From assembly GCF_000155675.2 (NCBI RefSeq), contig NC_020911.1, positions 4,640,501 through 4,704,500 on the forward strand: a stretch of 64,000 bases of DNA, read 5' to 3'. The notes beneath the pieces were generated by a model, which worked only from the letters and a program-made list of their open reading frames with translations, had not been told where the DNA came from and searched no databases. This document shows positions 1-9,238 of this stretch, piece after piece. The translations under genes and the position numbers were made by a program. Source of the stretch: Octadecabacter antarcticus 307 (GTDB lineage Bacteria; Pseudomonadota; Alphaproteobacteria; Rhodobacterales; Rhodobacteraceae). The number at the start of each line of letters is the position of its first letter. Positions within the stretch are counted from its first letter, which is position 1.

Positions 1-612
1 CCCGCAGGCGGGCTTCTTGGGCGTGCAAATCGTAGCACCCAAATCCATCACGGCCTGTGCGTAGTCCCCTGGGCGTATCTGCGATGTGTGCCGCATGGCA
101 AAGTCCATCAGCACGGGCTTGGCGGCAGGCAGGGGTGTGTGATCGTCATATAGGCGTGACATCACTCGTTCGACATTGCCGTCCAGAACTGTCGACGCCT
201 CATCAAAGGCAATCGCGGAAATGGCTGCTGCCGTGTAGGGGCCGATGCCGGGCAATTCGATTAACGCGACATAGGTTTGCGGGAACGCGCCTCCGTGATC
301 AGCCACCACCGTTCGCGCGCATTTCAACAAGTTACGCGCCCGCGCATAATAACCGAGCCCTGCCCATGCCGCCATGACATCTGCATCCTCGGCGGCCGCC
401 AATGCGCCGACGGTTGGCCAGAACGCCATAAATCTGGTGTGATAGCCGCGCACAGCGGCCACGGTGGTCTGCTGCAACATCACTTCTGACAACCAAACGG
501 CATAGGGATCGGGCAGATACCCCGCTTTGCGCATCGTCGGCATCACGCGCCACGGCATTTCGCGCGCGTGTACGTCGTACCAATCCAACAGGGCTTTGGT
601 GATGTCACGCAA
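1..612 (-). CDS. mutY: A/G-specific adenine DNA glycosylase (partial, C-terminus beyond window)
   Basis: Removes adenine mispaired with 8-oxoguanine in base excision repair. About 204 residues are present. Visible parts are the SEVMLQQT segment with the catalytic Glu (about residue 43), a helix-hairpin-helix ELPGIGPYTAAA, the LDGNVERV segment that carries the catalytic Asp, and the first two cysteines of the 4Fe-4S cluster at the window edge (ICTPKKPAC). No ATG fits the frame; a TTG at 612 just after an in-frame stop, with AAAGG about 11 bases upstream, is the likely start. It is divergent from the DUF721 gene. The rest of the cluster loop and the NUDIX-like C-terminal domain lie outside the window. 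Confidence 0.93.
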   Translation of the reverse strand, partial: MRDITKALLDWYDVHAREMPWRVMPTMRKAGYLPDPYAVWLSEVMLQQTTVAAVRGYHTRFMAFWPTVGALAAAEDADVMAAWAGLGYYARARNLLKCARTVVADHGGAFPQTYVALIELPGIGPYTAAAISAIAFDEASTVLDGNVERVMSRLYDDHTPLPAAKPVLMDFAMRHTSQIRPGDYAQAVMDLGATICTPKKPACG

Positions 613-680
613 TGTTTATGAGCCCTTTACCGTGGTTTCTCTGGCGTTGCCGCCTCAAGGGTTTAGAATAGCGCATAACG

Positions 681-1196
681 ATGAAACAGCCACGTCCTCA
701 TAGCACAACGCGCGGATTCTCTCGTGCTGCTACCCTGATGCAAAAACGCATTCGTGGGGCGACCGAAACGCGTGGGTTTGCGCAAAGTCGTGTTTTGACC
801 CATTGGGCTGAAATTGTTGGCGAAGCGATTGCGAAAATCGCGCATCCCGTCGATGTGGGGTATGCCCGTGGCGGGATGGGCGCGACGTTGACGGTGCTGA
901 CGTCCGGTGCGCAAGCCCCGATGTTAGAGATGCAAAAAGAACAAATTCGCGCCAAGGTGAATGCCTGTTACGGCTACAATGCCATCGCCCGCATCCGCAT
1001 CACCCAGACAGCCGCAACAGGATTTGCCGAAGGGCAGATGGCGTTTGATCACGGTGCGGCGACCCCGCGCGGCCCTAAACCCGAAGCACAATCTGCGGCG
1101 CAAGATCTTGCTGCACCCGTAAAGAATGACTCCCTGCGCGCGGCCCTCGCGGCCTTGGGCGCAAATGTTATAAGCAAACGTCCCTCCGATTCTTGA
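681..1196 (+). CDS. DUF721 / DciA-like protein
   Basis: 171 residues. The N-terminal half matches the DUF721 (DciA-like) fold seen next to DsbA genes in alphaproteobacteria: a basic helical start, then THWAEIVGEAIAKIAHP and a hydrophobic strand GATLTVLTSG, followed by a helix that binds in the family. DciA proteins help load the replicative helicase, but the alphaproteobacterial DUF721 members are poorly studied, so the role here is inferred. The C-terminal 60 residues are low-complexity and probably disordered. It is followed after 24 bases by the DsbA-like gene on the same strand, so the two are probably co-transcribed. No strong ribosome binding site is visible. Confidence 0.8.
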   Translation: MKQPRPHSTTRGFSRAATLMQKRIRGATETRGFAQSRVLTHWAEIVGEAIAKIAHPVDVGYARGGMGATLTVLTSGAQAPMLEMQKEQIRAKVNACYGYNAIARIRITQTAATGFAEGQMAFDHGAATPRGPKPEAQSAAQDLAAPVKNDSLRAALAALGANVISKRPSDS

Positions 1197-1220
1197 ATCT
1201 GGAAACTGAAAGTAGACCTG

Positions 1221-1889
1221 ATGAACAAATCTATCCTCTCTTCCGTCGCTGTTGTTGCTATTGTTGCCGTCGCTGGTGGTGCGTGGTTCTTGAACCGCAC
1301 CCCCGCGTCTGCACAATCGAGCGGAGCCGCAGAAACATTGGAAGCCGCCCAGTTCGATGTTGTCGAGATGATCCAAGGCAACCCCGACGCAGCGGTTCAA
1401 GTCCTCGAATATGCGTCTTTTACTTGCCCGCATTGCGCTTCTTTTCACGCTGATCAATATCCGCAGATCAAGGCGAACTACATCGATACCGGTTTGATTG
1501 GCTTCACCTACCGCGAAGTCTATTTTGACGCCCCGGGCCTTTGGGCGTCGATGATTGCACGCTGTGGTGGCGAGATGCGCTTCTTTGGCATTTCAAACCT
1601 GCTGTATGAAAACCAGCAAGATTGGGCGCGCGGCGAAAGTGGCGAAGATATCATCACTTCATTGCGTAATATTGGTAAGGTCGCGGGTCTGACTGATGCA
1701 GAACTCGACGTTTGTTTGACCGACGAGGCGAAGGCGCAGGAGCTAACAGGCTGGTATCGTTTCAACGCTGATGCGGACGATGTTCAGGGGACGCCGACTT
1801 TCTTAATTAACGGTGAAAAGTACTCCAATATGAACTACGCTGATTTCGCAGAAGTGCTTGAAGAGAAGATGGCTGAAGCGAACGAATGA
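1221..1889 (+). CDS. DsbA-family periplasmic thiol:disulfide oxidoreductase
   Basis: 222 residues with an N-terminal signal anchor (about residues 5-23, Val/Ala-rich) and a thioredoxin-fold domain. The active site is C69-P-H-C72 within the segment YASFTCPHCASFH, the usual DsbA-type motif, and the cis-proline loop GTPTFLING is near residue 190. It should oxidise or shuffle disulfides in exported proteins. The size and anchor fit the DsbA/BdbD-like thioredoxin_4 group common in roseobacters. The stop codon overlaps the start of the next gene (ATGA). Confidence 0.9.
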   Translation: MNKSILSSVAVVAIVAVAGGAWFLNRTPASAQSSGAAETLEAAQFDVVEMIQGNPDAAVQVLEYASFTCPHCASFHADQYPQIKANYIDTGLIGFTYREVYFDAPGLWASMIARCGGEMRFFGISNLLYENQQDWARGESGEDIITSLRNIGKVAGLTDAELDVCLTDEAKAQELTGWYRFNADADDVQGTPTFLINGEKYSNMNYADFAEVLEEKMAEANE

Positions 1890-3010
1890 CACCACTTGGG
1901 GGCCTGAAAGTCGTTGAATTAGCCCGCATTTTGGCGGGACCATGGGCGGGTCAACTGCTGGCGGATATGGGCGCTGAGGTCATTAAGGTTGAAGCGCCGG
2001 AAGGCGATGATACCCGCACATGGGGGCCGCCGTTTTTTGAACGCGGTGGCGAACGCTCTGCCGCATATTTTCATTGCTGCAATAGGGGCAAAAAGTCTGT
2101 CGTGATTGATTTTCGCACCGCAGACGGTAAGGTGGCGCTGATGCGTCTTCTGGCGGATGCCGATGTGCTGATTGAGAATTTCAAAGTTGGTGGGCTTGCC
2201 AAACATGGGTTGGATTATGCCAGCCTGCGCGCCAGCCATCCACGTCTGATTTACTGTTCCATCACAGGCTTTGGTCAAGACGGACCCTATGCGGCGCGCG
2301 CTGGCTACGATTATATTATTCAGGGCATGTCAGGATTGATGTCCGTCACTGGTGATCCAAACGGGCAACCGCAAAAGGTTGGCGTTGCCGTTACGGATAT
2401 TTTCACGGGCCTTTACGCCAGCAACGCAATCCTTGCCGCTGTTCATCAGCGCCATGGCACAGGACGTGGGCAACATATTGATCTTGCGCTGCTCGATGTT
2501 GCAGTGGCGACCACAGCCAACCAAGCCATGAACTATTTGGCGACGGGTAAATCACCTGAACGTCTTGGCAATGCCCACCCAAATATTGTGCCCTATCAAG
2601 TGTTCGAATGCGCCGATGGTCATGTGATTATTGCTGTGGGCAACGATGGTCAGTTTCGCAAGTTTTGCAGTGTTCTGGGCGCGGATGCACTGGGCGTTGA
2701 CCCGCGTTTTGCGACCAATCCTGCGCGTCTAGAAAGCTGTGCAACGTTGGTGCCACTGCTGGCTGAAAAAATGCTTGGGTGGACGAAGGCAGATATCCTG
2801 ACGGCCTGCGAAACCAAAGGCGTGCCTGCCGGGCCAATCAACACGTTTGAGGATGTTTTTGCAGACCCGCAGGTGATTGCGCGGAGTTTGAAGCTTGATA
2901 TTGATGGTGCGCTGTCGGTGCGACCGCCGATGCGGTTCTCAGACGCTGACCTTGCGCTAGATCGGCCTGCGCCATCGCTCGGTCAAGATCAGGACATCAT
3001 CGGGACGTAA
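1886..3010 (+). CDS. CaiB/BaiF-type (family III) CoA transferase
   Basis: 374 residues, the normal length for family III CoA transferases, which move CoA between carboxylic acids. The family start is visible (GLKVVELARILAGPWAGQLLADMGAEVIKVE), as is the WGPPF and NRGKKS region. The catalytic Asp is expected in the conserved VLIENFKVGGLAKHGLDYASL stretch just after residue 95. The substrate cannot be read from sequence; alpha-methylacyl-CoA racemase-like functions are also possible in this family. It overlaps the preceding gene by four bases and runs 14 bases into the 3' end of convergent lpxK. Confidence 0.88.
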   Translation: MTPLGGLKVVELARILAGPWAGQLLADMGAEVIKVEAPEGDDTRTWGPPFFERGGERSAAYFHCCNRGKKSVVIDFRTADGKVALMRLLADADVLIENFKVGGLAKHGLDYASLRASHPRLIYCSITGFGQDGPYAARAGYDYIIQGMSGLMSVTGDPNGQPQKVGVAVTDIFTGLYASNAILAAVHQRHGTGRGQHIDLALLDVAVATTANQAMNYLATGKSPERLGNAHPNIVPYQVFECADGHVIIAVGNDGQFRKFCSVLGADALGVDPRFATNPARLESCATLVPLLAEKMLGWTKADILTACETKGVPAGPINTFEDVFADPQVIARSLKLDIDGALSVRPPMRFSDADLALDRPAPSLGQDQDIIGT

Positions 3011-3983
3011 TCCCGAGGAGTGCCAGCTTCGCGTCAAGTGGACGCCAATCCAACAGGGACAACCGTACAGGCAGCACCGTAACCTTCGGGCGGAAACTGT
3101 CCGGCAGTCGCGTGGCGTCTTTTTCGGTCGTGACCATGATCAGCCGACGCGACTTTGCCTCGGTTTCCAGGCGCGTTAACAGCGCATCAGTGAACGGCTG
3201 GTGATCGTCTAGCGCCTCATTGCGCACAACATCAGCGCCAAGGCCTTTTAACGTCGCAAAGAACTTTTCAGGATGGCCGATCCCTGCGAAGGCCAAGACG
3301 CGCAATCCGTCCCATGGCATTCCCGTCGGCAGTGCGTCCAGCCGACCGTTCAGGCGGACACAGTGCAGTGGTAAACTGGGCATAAACGCACCCCTTGCAG
3401 CGTCAGGGCCAATCGCCAACACGGCGTCTGCCCGCGCAAGACCTGCCTTGGCTGGTTCGCGCAAAGGTCCGGCCGGAATGACGCGGCCATTACCGAACCC
3501 TTTGATGGCATCCACCACCACGATGTTCAAATCCTTACGCACACTCGGGTTTTGAAACCCGTCGTCGAGCAAGATGACCGTTGCCCCCGCAGACTCAGCC
3601 GCCTTGACGCCCTGCGCACGATCCTTGGACACCCACGTCGGCGCGAATGCCGTAAGCAACAGTGGTTCATCGCCCACGTCACTGGCAAGGTGGGTGTTTG
3701 GGTCAACTTGCACGGGGCCGTCCAGCGATCCACCATAGCCGAGGCTTACGATGTGCGGTGTCTGTCCAAACCCGATCAACCGCTGCGCCAGTGCGATTGC
3801 GGTGGGGGTTTTGCCAGTCCCGCCAGCGTTGATATTGCCGATGCAAATGACAGGGACAGTTGCGCGGTGGGTTGGGCTTTGGCGCAGGCGCCATGCTGTC
3901 GCCGCACCATAAAGCGCCCCTAAGGGTGATAAAACTGCGGCGATAATGCTGCGGTTTTGATACCAAAACAGGGGCGGTTTCAT
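2997..3983 (-). CDS. lpxK: tetraacyldisaccharide 4'-kinase
   Basis: 328 residues. LpxK phosphorylates the 4' position of the lipid A disaccharide at the inner membrane using ATP. The N-terminal membrane-associated helix is followed by the P-loop NINAGGTGKTPTAIALAQRL (about residues 48-67) and the conserved LLDDGFQNPSVRKDL segment typical of the family. It starts on the last bases of waaA (ATGA overlap), so the two are translationally coupled, matching a lipid A-Kdo biosynthesis unit. The 3' end overlaps the CoA transferase on the other strand. Confidence 0.95.
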   Translation of the reverse strand: MKPPLFWYQNRSIIAAVLSPLGALYGAATAWRLRQSPTHRATVPVICIGNINAGGTGKTPTAIALAQRLIGFGQTPHIVSLGYGGSLDGPVQVDPNTHLASDVGDEPLLLTAFAPTWVSKDRAQGVKAAESAGATVILLDDGFQNPSVRKDLNIVVVDAIKGFGNGRVIPAGPLREPAKAGLARADAVLAIGPDAARGAFMPSLPLHCVRLNGRLDALPTGMPWDGLRVLAFAGIGHPEKFFATLKGLGADVVRNEALDDHQPFTDALLTRLETEAKSRRLIMVTTEKDATRLPDSFRPKVTVLPVRLSLLDWRPLDAKLALLGITSR

Positions 3984-5095
3984 CGTGTGACCTCTGTGCT
4001 TTGTACGGCATCCATCACAAGCTGGTTTATCGTTTCAGCGTTTTGGGTAATTTCAGACCATCCCGCCAATGCCATCCGTGCGGTTTGTTCTGGTGAGATC
4101 AGCACACCAACTGCGATCCCCAGTTCTGCCGCCGAGCGGATTTCACGACTTGCCTGTGCCTGTGCCAGCCGCGCGAAACGCCCCACATGTGGGGCCTTGC
4201 GCGGGCCATGAATCACAGCAGACCCTAGCGCGATCGGTTCTATCGGTGAGATCGCGCCGCCTGCGCTCAAGGTGCCACCCGTAAATGTGAGTGGTGCGAC
4301 GCGGTACCATAACCCAAGTTCATCGTCCAAGTCTGCGACATAGGCCTGATGTTCTGGTTCAGGATCATCGCCTTGTGACCTCACACCAACCTTAAAGCCG
4401 GCCTCGCGCAGAACCTGTGCGACGCGCGGACCACTGTCGATATCACGCGGAGTGATGATGAGTAAAAGACGATGGTTTTTGCGGCTCGCAGCCAAATGCC
4501 CCGCGACAATATGCACAACCTCGGGTGTGGTGACACTGGCGGCAAACCAAAGTGGGCGCGTGCTTAACGCTTCGATCAAGACCGTAAGCTCGTTTGAATC
4601 GTGGCGCAGTGTGGTGGGTTCTTCCAAAATCGGACCGATCGCCACGACCTTTTCACGTGGTACCCCGCCACGGATTAACCGGGTGGCTGTCGCACCATCT
4701 GCGGTCAATACACTTGTGAACGGTAGGACCGCAGTGCGTGAAGCGCGCGGCAGCCACCGCGATTTGCCAGCAAAAAGGGTAGAGTTGCGGGCGTTGATCA
4801 TGGTTGCGCCTAGACCGATTTCTTCAATACAGCGTAACAAGACCGGGCGGACAGGACCGCCATTCCAGATCAGATGTTGTGGGGACCATTGTTCAAGAAA
4901 CGCCCGCACTTTGACGAGTGTGTCTGGCGGTATAGCAACCAAGTTCACCCCGTCTGGAACCTGTGTCAAAAGCGGTAAAATTTCAGCGCCGGCCGTGATC
5001 AGCACATCCATTGCATCGCTGTGTTCGTGTAAACGCGTGGCCAACGAAATGGTCGTATTCACCTCGCTTTCGTCACCACAATGAACCCAAATCAC
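3980..5095 (-). CDS. waaA: 3-deoxy-D-manno-octulosonic acid (Kdo) transferase, N-terminally short
   Basis: 371 residues, about 50 fewer than usual WaaA/KdtA. The enzyme adds Kdo to lipid IVA. The frame opens with a GTG whose product begins IWVHCGDESE, which aligns with the family's GPVLWLHGASVGE motif; the presumed catalytic Glu is E11. The usual N-terminal membrane anchor is missing: the frame upstream meets the stop codon of the DUF4170 gene 16 bases before. The C-terminal GT-B nucleotide-binding part is present, including FTGGTLSAGG and a GSAVIHGPRKAPH stretch typical of the family. It overlaps lpxK. The short start may be real or reflect loss of the anchor. Confidence 0.85.
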   Translation of the reverse strand: MIWVHCGDESEVNTTISLATRLHEHSDAMDVLITAGAEILPLLTQVPDGVNLVAIPPDTLVKVRAFLEQWSPQHLIWNGGPVRPVLLRCIEEIGLGATMINARNSTLFAGKSRWLPRASRTAVLPFTSVLTADGATATRLIRGGVPREKVVAIGPILEEPTTLRHDSNELTVLIEALSTRPLWFAASVTTPEVVHIVAGHLAASRKNHRLLLIITPRDIDSGPRVAQVLREAGFKVGVRSQGDDPEPEHQAYVADLDDELGLWYRVAPLTFTGGTLSAGGAISPIEPIALGSAVIHGPRKAPHVGRFARLAQAQASREIRSAAELGIAVGVLISPEQTARMALAGWSEITQNAETINQLVMDAVQSTEVTR

Positions 5096-5110
5096 TGGCC
5101 CAAACCGCGC

Positions 5111-5353
5111 TTAGCCCAGTTCTTCGGTTGCGGATGCTTCCGCTTTTTCGTCGCGTAGGCGGTGAATGTGGGCGATGAAATAGCGCATGTGGGCATTGTC
5201 CACGGTCTTTTGTGCTTCTGACTTCCACGCGTTGAACGCTGAATCGTAATTAGGGAACATGCCGACGATATGGATGTCATCAACATTCTTGAATGCGTTC
5301 TTGGTCGGGTCGATGAGTTCGCCACCAAAGACGAGGTGAAGACGCTGGGACAT
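5111..5353 (-). CDS. DUF4170 small protein
   Basis: 80 residues, full length for DUF4170, a small alphaproteobacterial family found next to waaA. It begins MSQRLHLVFGGEL and carries the conserved VGMFPNYDSAF and HMRYFIAHIHRL stretches. No catalytic motif is visible and the function is unknown. It lies in the same frame as waaA, whose start is 16 bases downstream, and about 90 bases after the cysQ-like gene. The context suggests a link with lipopolysaccharide core synthesis, which is inference. Confidence 0.82.
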   Translation of the reverse strand: MSQRLHLVFGGELIDPTKNAFKNVDDIHIVGMFPNYDSAFNAWKSEAQKTVDNAHMRYFIAHIHRLRDEKAEASATEELG

Positions 5354-5442
5354 GGGGCACCTATAGGTTTAAGACAGGGGTCAAATTTTGATTTATAAAT
5401 TATATGGCGTTGGCCGCTTAGGGTAAAGACGGGTAACGCAGT

Positions 5443-6228
5443 TCAGGTGAGAGCGGCGACCAGTTTCGGGTGAATCCCCCCTGCTGCGATCATGCCGTTG
5501 ATCTGCGGGTACGGGTTGTTGAACACGGGCGTTAGGCCAGTCTGGTCACTCACGGCCCCACCTGCTTCTGTCACGATCAACGCGCCAGCTGCGACGTCCC
5601 ATTCCCACGTCGGGCGCAGTGTAAGCATGCCGTCGAACTGTCCCTGTGCAACGAGGGCAAGGCGGTAGGCCAATGAAGATCGGAACGCGCGTTTGAACGG
5701 TGGCACCGGGCCTGCCCAAAATTTGGGATCAATGTTTAGCTTGGACGACAGCACCGTCGCTGTCGCTATGGCTTTGTCGGGGAGCGCGTTGATCGGTGTG
5801 CCGTTTAGTGCAGCGCCTTTCCCTAAGGTAGCCGTATACATTGCGTCGCGCATTGGCAGATAAATTACCGCTGCCGTGACGATACCATTCTTGGCAATCG
5901 CAATCGAATGCGCCCAATCTTTGCTGCCCTCAATGAAAGCGCGCGTGCCATCAATCGGGTCGATGATGAACTGATTATTGGTTGAAAGCCGCGCTGGGCT
6001 GTCTTCGGTTTCTTCAGACAACCAGCCGTAGTCGGGCCGCGCGGACTGAAGGTCAGTCGATAATTGTTCGTTCACGCGTAGGTCAGCTTCGGTCACGGGG
6101 CCCTGGCCGCCGGACTTTTCCCATACTTCCGGTGAAGCGTTGAAATATCCGCGTGCGATGTCGCCCGCAGCCCGCGCTGCATCGATTAAAAGGTCGAGGT
6201 CTTTTTGCCCCGAATTAAGCACCGGCAA
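5443..6228 (-). CDS. cysQ: inositol monophosphatase-family phosphatase, 3'(2'),5'-bisphosphate nucleotidase type
   Basis: 261 residues. Lithium-sensitive Mg-dependent phosphatase fold. Metal-binding motifs are WLSEETED (Glu pair), DPIDGTRAFIEG (the DPIDGT signature) and WEWDVAAGALIVTEAGG near the C-terminus. These match CysQ-like enzymes that clear 3'-phosphoadenosine 5'-phosphate, although inositol-phosphatase activity cannot be excluded. The start is a TTG at 6228, overlapping the pmbA stop by 14 bases, or a GTG at 6222. It belongs to the minus-strand run pmbA, cysQ, DUF4170, waaA, lpxK. Confidence 0.87.
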   Translation of the reverse strand: MPVLNSGQKDLDLLIDAARAAGDIARGYFNASPEVWEKSGGQGPVTEADLRVNEQLSTDLQSARPDYGWLSEETEDSPARLSTNNQFIIDPIDGTRAFIEGSKDWAHSIAIAKNGIVTAAVIYLPMRDAMYTATLGKGAALNGTPINALPDKAIATATVLSSKLNIDPKFWAGPVPPFKRAFRSSLAYRLALVAQGQFDGMLTLRPTWEWDVAAGALIVTEAGGAVSDQTGLTPVFNNPYPQINGMIAAGGIHPKLVAALT

Positions 6229-7561
6229 GCGTCATTCCATCGATCATCAAGCTTGGAATAACGCGACTGATGTGCGTGCGTGCGTCGTTGGCAGGGATGA
6301 TCCGTGCCAGCATGTCGTTCAGATTACCAGCAATTGTGCATTCGTTGACGGGATAGGCAATTTCGCCATTTTCGATCCAAAACCCCGACGCGCCACGCGA
6401 ATAATCGCCCGTGTTGGGGTTGATGGTGGACCCGATCATGGACGTGATCAGCAGGCCAGTGCCCATGTCGCGGATCAACTCGGACGGCGATTGTTTGCCT
6501 TGTGTCAGCGTCAGGTGGGACACGGATGGTGATGGCGGACCAGAGGTGCCGCGCGATGCACTTCCAGTGCTTTGAAGGCCCAGTTTGCGTGCCGTGGCGA
6601 GGTCGAGCGTCCAGCCTGTTAGTACGCCGTTTTCAACGATTCGGCGCTCAGACGTTGGTAAGCCTTCGCCGTCAAACAGCCGCGATCCGGAAATGCGAGC
6701 GCGGTGCGGGGTTTCGGTCAGGTCCATGCCTTCGGGCAAGACACGTTCGCCCAGTTTTTCGCGCAGCCATGATGAACCGCGCGCAATCATGGCACCATTG
6801 CTGGCAGACAGCAGATGCCCGATCAGCGAACTTGCGATGCGTTCATCAAACAGAACCGCATAGGTGCCGGTTTTGGGCTTACGTGCTCCGAGCCGCGCAA
6901 CGGCGCGTTCACCTGCGATGCGACCAATTTCAGCAGCGTCGCGCATATCGGCATGGTGGATGCGGCTGTCGTAGTCGTAATCGCGTTCCATCCCTGTGCC
7001 GCTGCCGGAAATGGCGACTGAACTTAGCGAATGACCGGTGCTTTCATAGCCGCTGGAAAATCCGTTGGTAGCCGCAAGATGCACCTGACGGCGACCATAT
7101 CCCGCCGATGTTGACTGGACTTGTGCAACACCTTCAACGCCCTGCGCTGCGGCCTCCGCAATACGCGCCTGTTCTTCGAGCCATTTGGGATCGGGTTCTG
7201 GCCCATCGTCGACCAAATCTAGTCGCGAAAAGTCAATACCGGTGGCCAATTGCGGGGCGTCGGCAATTCCAGCGTACGGGTCTTCGGGCGCTTCGTTTGC
7301 CATGGCAACGGCGCGCGCGGCCATTTCTTCAATGGTGCGATCTGACGTGTCGGATGCGGAAACATTGGCGGACTTTTGGCCCACAAAAACGCGCAATCCA
7401 ATGTCCGTTCCTTCGGATCGTTCGGCCTGTTCCAGCACCGAGTTGCGCACATCAATCGACGCAGACGTGCCAGCGATGGCCACAGCGTCTGCGCTGTCAG
7501 CACCTGCGGATTTGGCGGCATCAATCAATCGGTGGGTCAGGTTGGCAAGCGACTTTGTCAT
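6215..7561 (-). CDS. pmbA: TldD/PmbA family protein (PmbA/TldE subunit type)
   Basis: 448 residues from the ATG at 7561, chosen because AAAGGAA lies about seven bases upstream; an upstream alternative start adds seven residues. PmbA (TldE) is the partner of the metalloprotease TldD, which matures small modified peptides and degrades antitoxins. The conserved N-terminal pseudo-metalloprotease domain and the glycine-rich C-terminal part (SASRGTSGPPSPSVSHL, NPNTGDYSRGASGFWIENG) match PmbA. No HExxxH-type motif is present, as expected for the TldE subunit. No tldD is in the window. Confidence 0.92.
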   Translation of the reverse strand: MTKSLANLTHRLIDAAKSAGADSADAVAIAGTSASIDVRNSVLEQAERSEGTDIGLRVFVGQKSANVSASDTSDRTIEEMAARAVAMANEAPEDPYAGIADAPQLATGIDFSRLDLVDDGPEPDPKWLEEQARIAEAAAQGVEGVAQVQSTSAGYGRRQVHLAATNGFSSGYESTGHSLSSVAISGSGTGMERDYDYDSRIHHADMRDAAEIGRIAGERAVARLGARKPKTGTYAVLFDERIASSLIGHLLSASNGAMIARGSSWLREKLGERVLPEGMDLTETPHRARISGSRLFDGEGLPTSERRIVENGVLTGWTLDLATARKLGLQSTGSASRGTSGPPSPSVSHLTLTQGKQSPSELIRDMGTGLLITSMIGSTINPNTGDYSRGASGFWIENGEIAYPVNECTIAGNLNDMLARIIPANDARTHISRVIPSLMIDGMTLAGA

Positions 7562-7666
7562 AGAAGTTCCTTTGGTCGCCACATTTGCGACGTAGGCGGG
7601 TTTGCTACGTAGGCGAGTTAGTCACAGATGGGGCGCCTTGCAAGTGCGAGCCGCCCCAAACATGTG

Positions 7667-9169
7667 CTATTGCAGGCGCTGACCGTTCGCCAACACATGG
7701 CCTTCGCTGTTCACTTCAAGCACGCTTTCCAGCATGTCGTCACCGACGGGGGTCGCGAACATGCCCATCATCATGCGTGGCATCACCAGGTCGCCTTCGG
7801 GGATCAGACCCATAGCGACCAGCGTATCCATCAGCGCGTTGGCGCCGTTCAGGTTGACCGTGACCGCGCCTTCCGGACGGGCAATGCCTGGGATTGTCTG
7901 AAAGTCAGTCCAATCGAACGTTATGGCACCTGTCGCAGTCGCCTCTGCGCCGACTGCAGCAATACGCAGGTTTTCGATGGTCACTTCATCGATCTGGATC
8001 GGAGGGGGGCCGAACAACTGCGCCAAAGCTTCAAAATTCAGCAGGTCCATGCCGTTGGTGCCCATGCCAGTAACGTCGAACAAAATCTCTGCGGTATCGC
8101 GGGGCAAATGTCTCGACGGATCAAACATGTCCCAGATCGCATCGCTGATGGTGATTCCGGACAGCCCCGTGGCGACGCGGAAATCTTGCGGTGCATCCGA
8201 TGCATTCAGCGGCACGTCATAGTCCAAGCTGATCGCGTCGATGCCAAATTCAAGATCACCAGGAAACATCATTGGATCGTTCAAAACCATAGTAAAGTCG
8301 GATGCGCTGCCGGTCACCGCGAGGCCGTCGTCGTTGAATGTCAGATCGAAATCCTGCGGACCAGTCGATGTCGTTTGATTGGTCAACAGCGCCCCATCCA
8401 TCATCGTCACGGCGCTGGATGAACAGCCTTCGCCAGTACTTTGCAACACCACAGACAGCCCGTCACGCAAAGCCGTGGACAGGTTCAAAACATCAGACCC
8501 GCCCGAAGGGAGTGTCATTTCGATGGCAGATGTCATCGGTAGAGTTATTTGTGAGCTTTGGGATGAAACGTTGTCGGCGCTGAAGCTGAAGTCAACATTT
8601 GTCGTGCCGATCTCGGAGGAAGCAGAATAGGTAATCAGGTTGCCTTCTGTGACGCGCGTCGTGCCAATCCAGTCCGTGAGGGTCATCCAACCCTCGATGT
8701 TCATGCCTTCGGGTTCCGCACCATCGACGGAAATGTCGCCGATCACGAGTTGCATGTTTTGGCCGTTGAATTCGTAGAAAATGTCACCTGGTTCACCGGA
8801 CGCTGTGACGGTGTAGCCATCGTGCGTCATTGTGGCCGTTGCGCTGAAGCCGCCTTCATCCGCGACACCGCCTGCAATCGAAATCGTCATCGGTGAGGGG
8901 TAATTGATCGTGACCGTACCATCGCTGTTATCGGTCATTGTCACGTTATCGGCCTTGATCTGAAAACTTACGATGCCCTGCGGCAGGATCACGTTGATTT
9001 CGGGATTGTTCAGTTGGTCGCCGGACATATCGCCGCTCAATGTGGCGCCAAGTGCACCATAAAACGCTTGTTGATTAGACCAAAAATCAGCGGCATTAAC
9101 ATCGGCCAAAGCTGGTGCCGCGAAGCCGGTGGAAAGGGTAATAAAAGCTGTCGCCAAACGGTAGATCAT
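7667..9169 (-). CDS. DUF2125 secreted protein, copy 1
   Basis: 500 residues with a cleavable signal peptide (hydrophobic core about 5-18, then APALADVNA). DUF2125 proteins are long beta-rich exported proteins of unknown function found mainly in alphaproteobacteria. The sequence is dominated by beta-type alternation with many Thr, Ser, Asp and Gly, and closes with PRMMMGMFATPVGDDMLESV and a NGQRL tail nearly identical to that of the neighbouring copy. It lies 69 bases downstream of that paralogue on the same strand, so the pair is probably one operon. No catalytic motif is visible. Confidence 0.85.
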   Translation of the reverse strand: MIYRLATAFITLSTGFAAPALADVNAADFWSNQQAFYGALGATLSGDMSGDQLNNPEINVILPQGIVSFQIKADNVTMTDNSDGTVTINYPSPMTISIAGGVADEGGFSATATMTHDGYTVTASGEPGDIFYEFNGQNMQLVIGDISVDGAEPEGMNIEGWMTLTDWIGTTRVTEGNLITYSASSEIGTTNVDFSFSADNVSSQSSQITLPMTSAIEMTLPSGGSDVLNLSTALRDGLSVVLQSTGEGCSSSAVTMMDGALLTNQTTSTGPQDFDLTFNDDGLAVTGSASDFTMVLNDPMMFPGDLEFGIDAISLDYDVPLNASDAPQDFRVATGLSGITISDAIWDMFDPSRHLPRDTAEILFDVTGMGTNGMDLLNFEALAQLFGPPPIQIDEVTIENLRIAAVGAEATATGAITFDWTDFQTIPGIARPEGAVTVNLNGANALMDTLVAMGLIPEGDLVMPRMMMGMFATPVGDDMLESVLEVNSEGHVLANGQRLQ

Positions 9170-9238
9170 AGTCTGTTTCCTAACAGATATGCGGCGCCTG
9201 AACGATGTAGGTGCCGCAAAAGTATTTTTTATAAAGGT

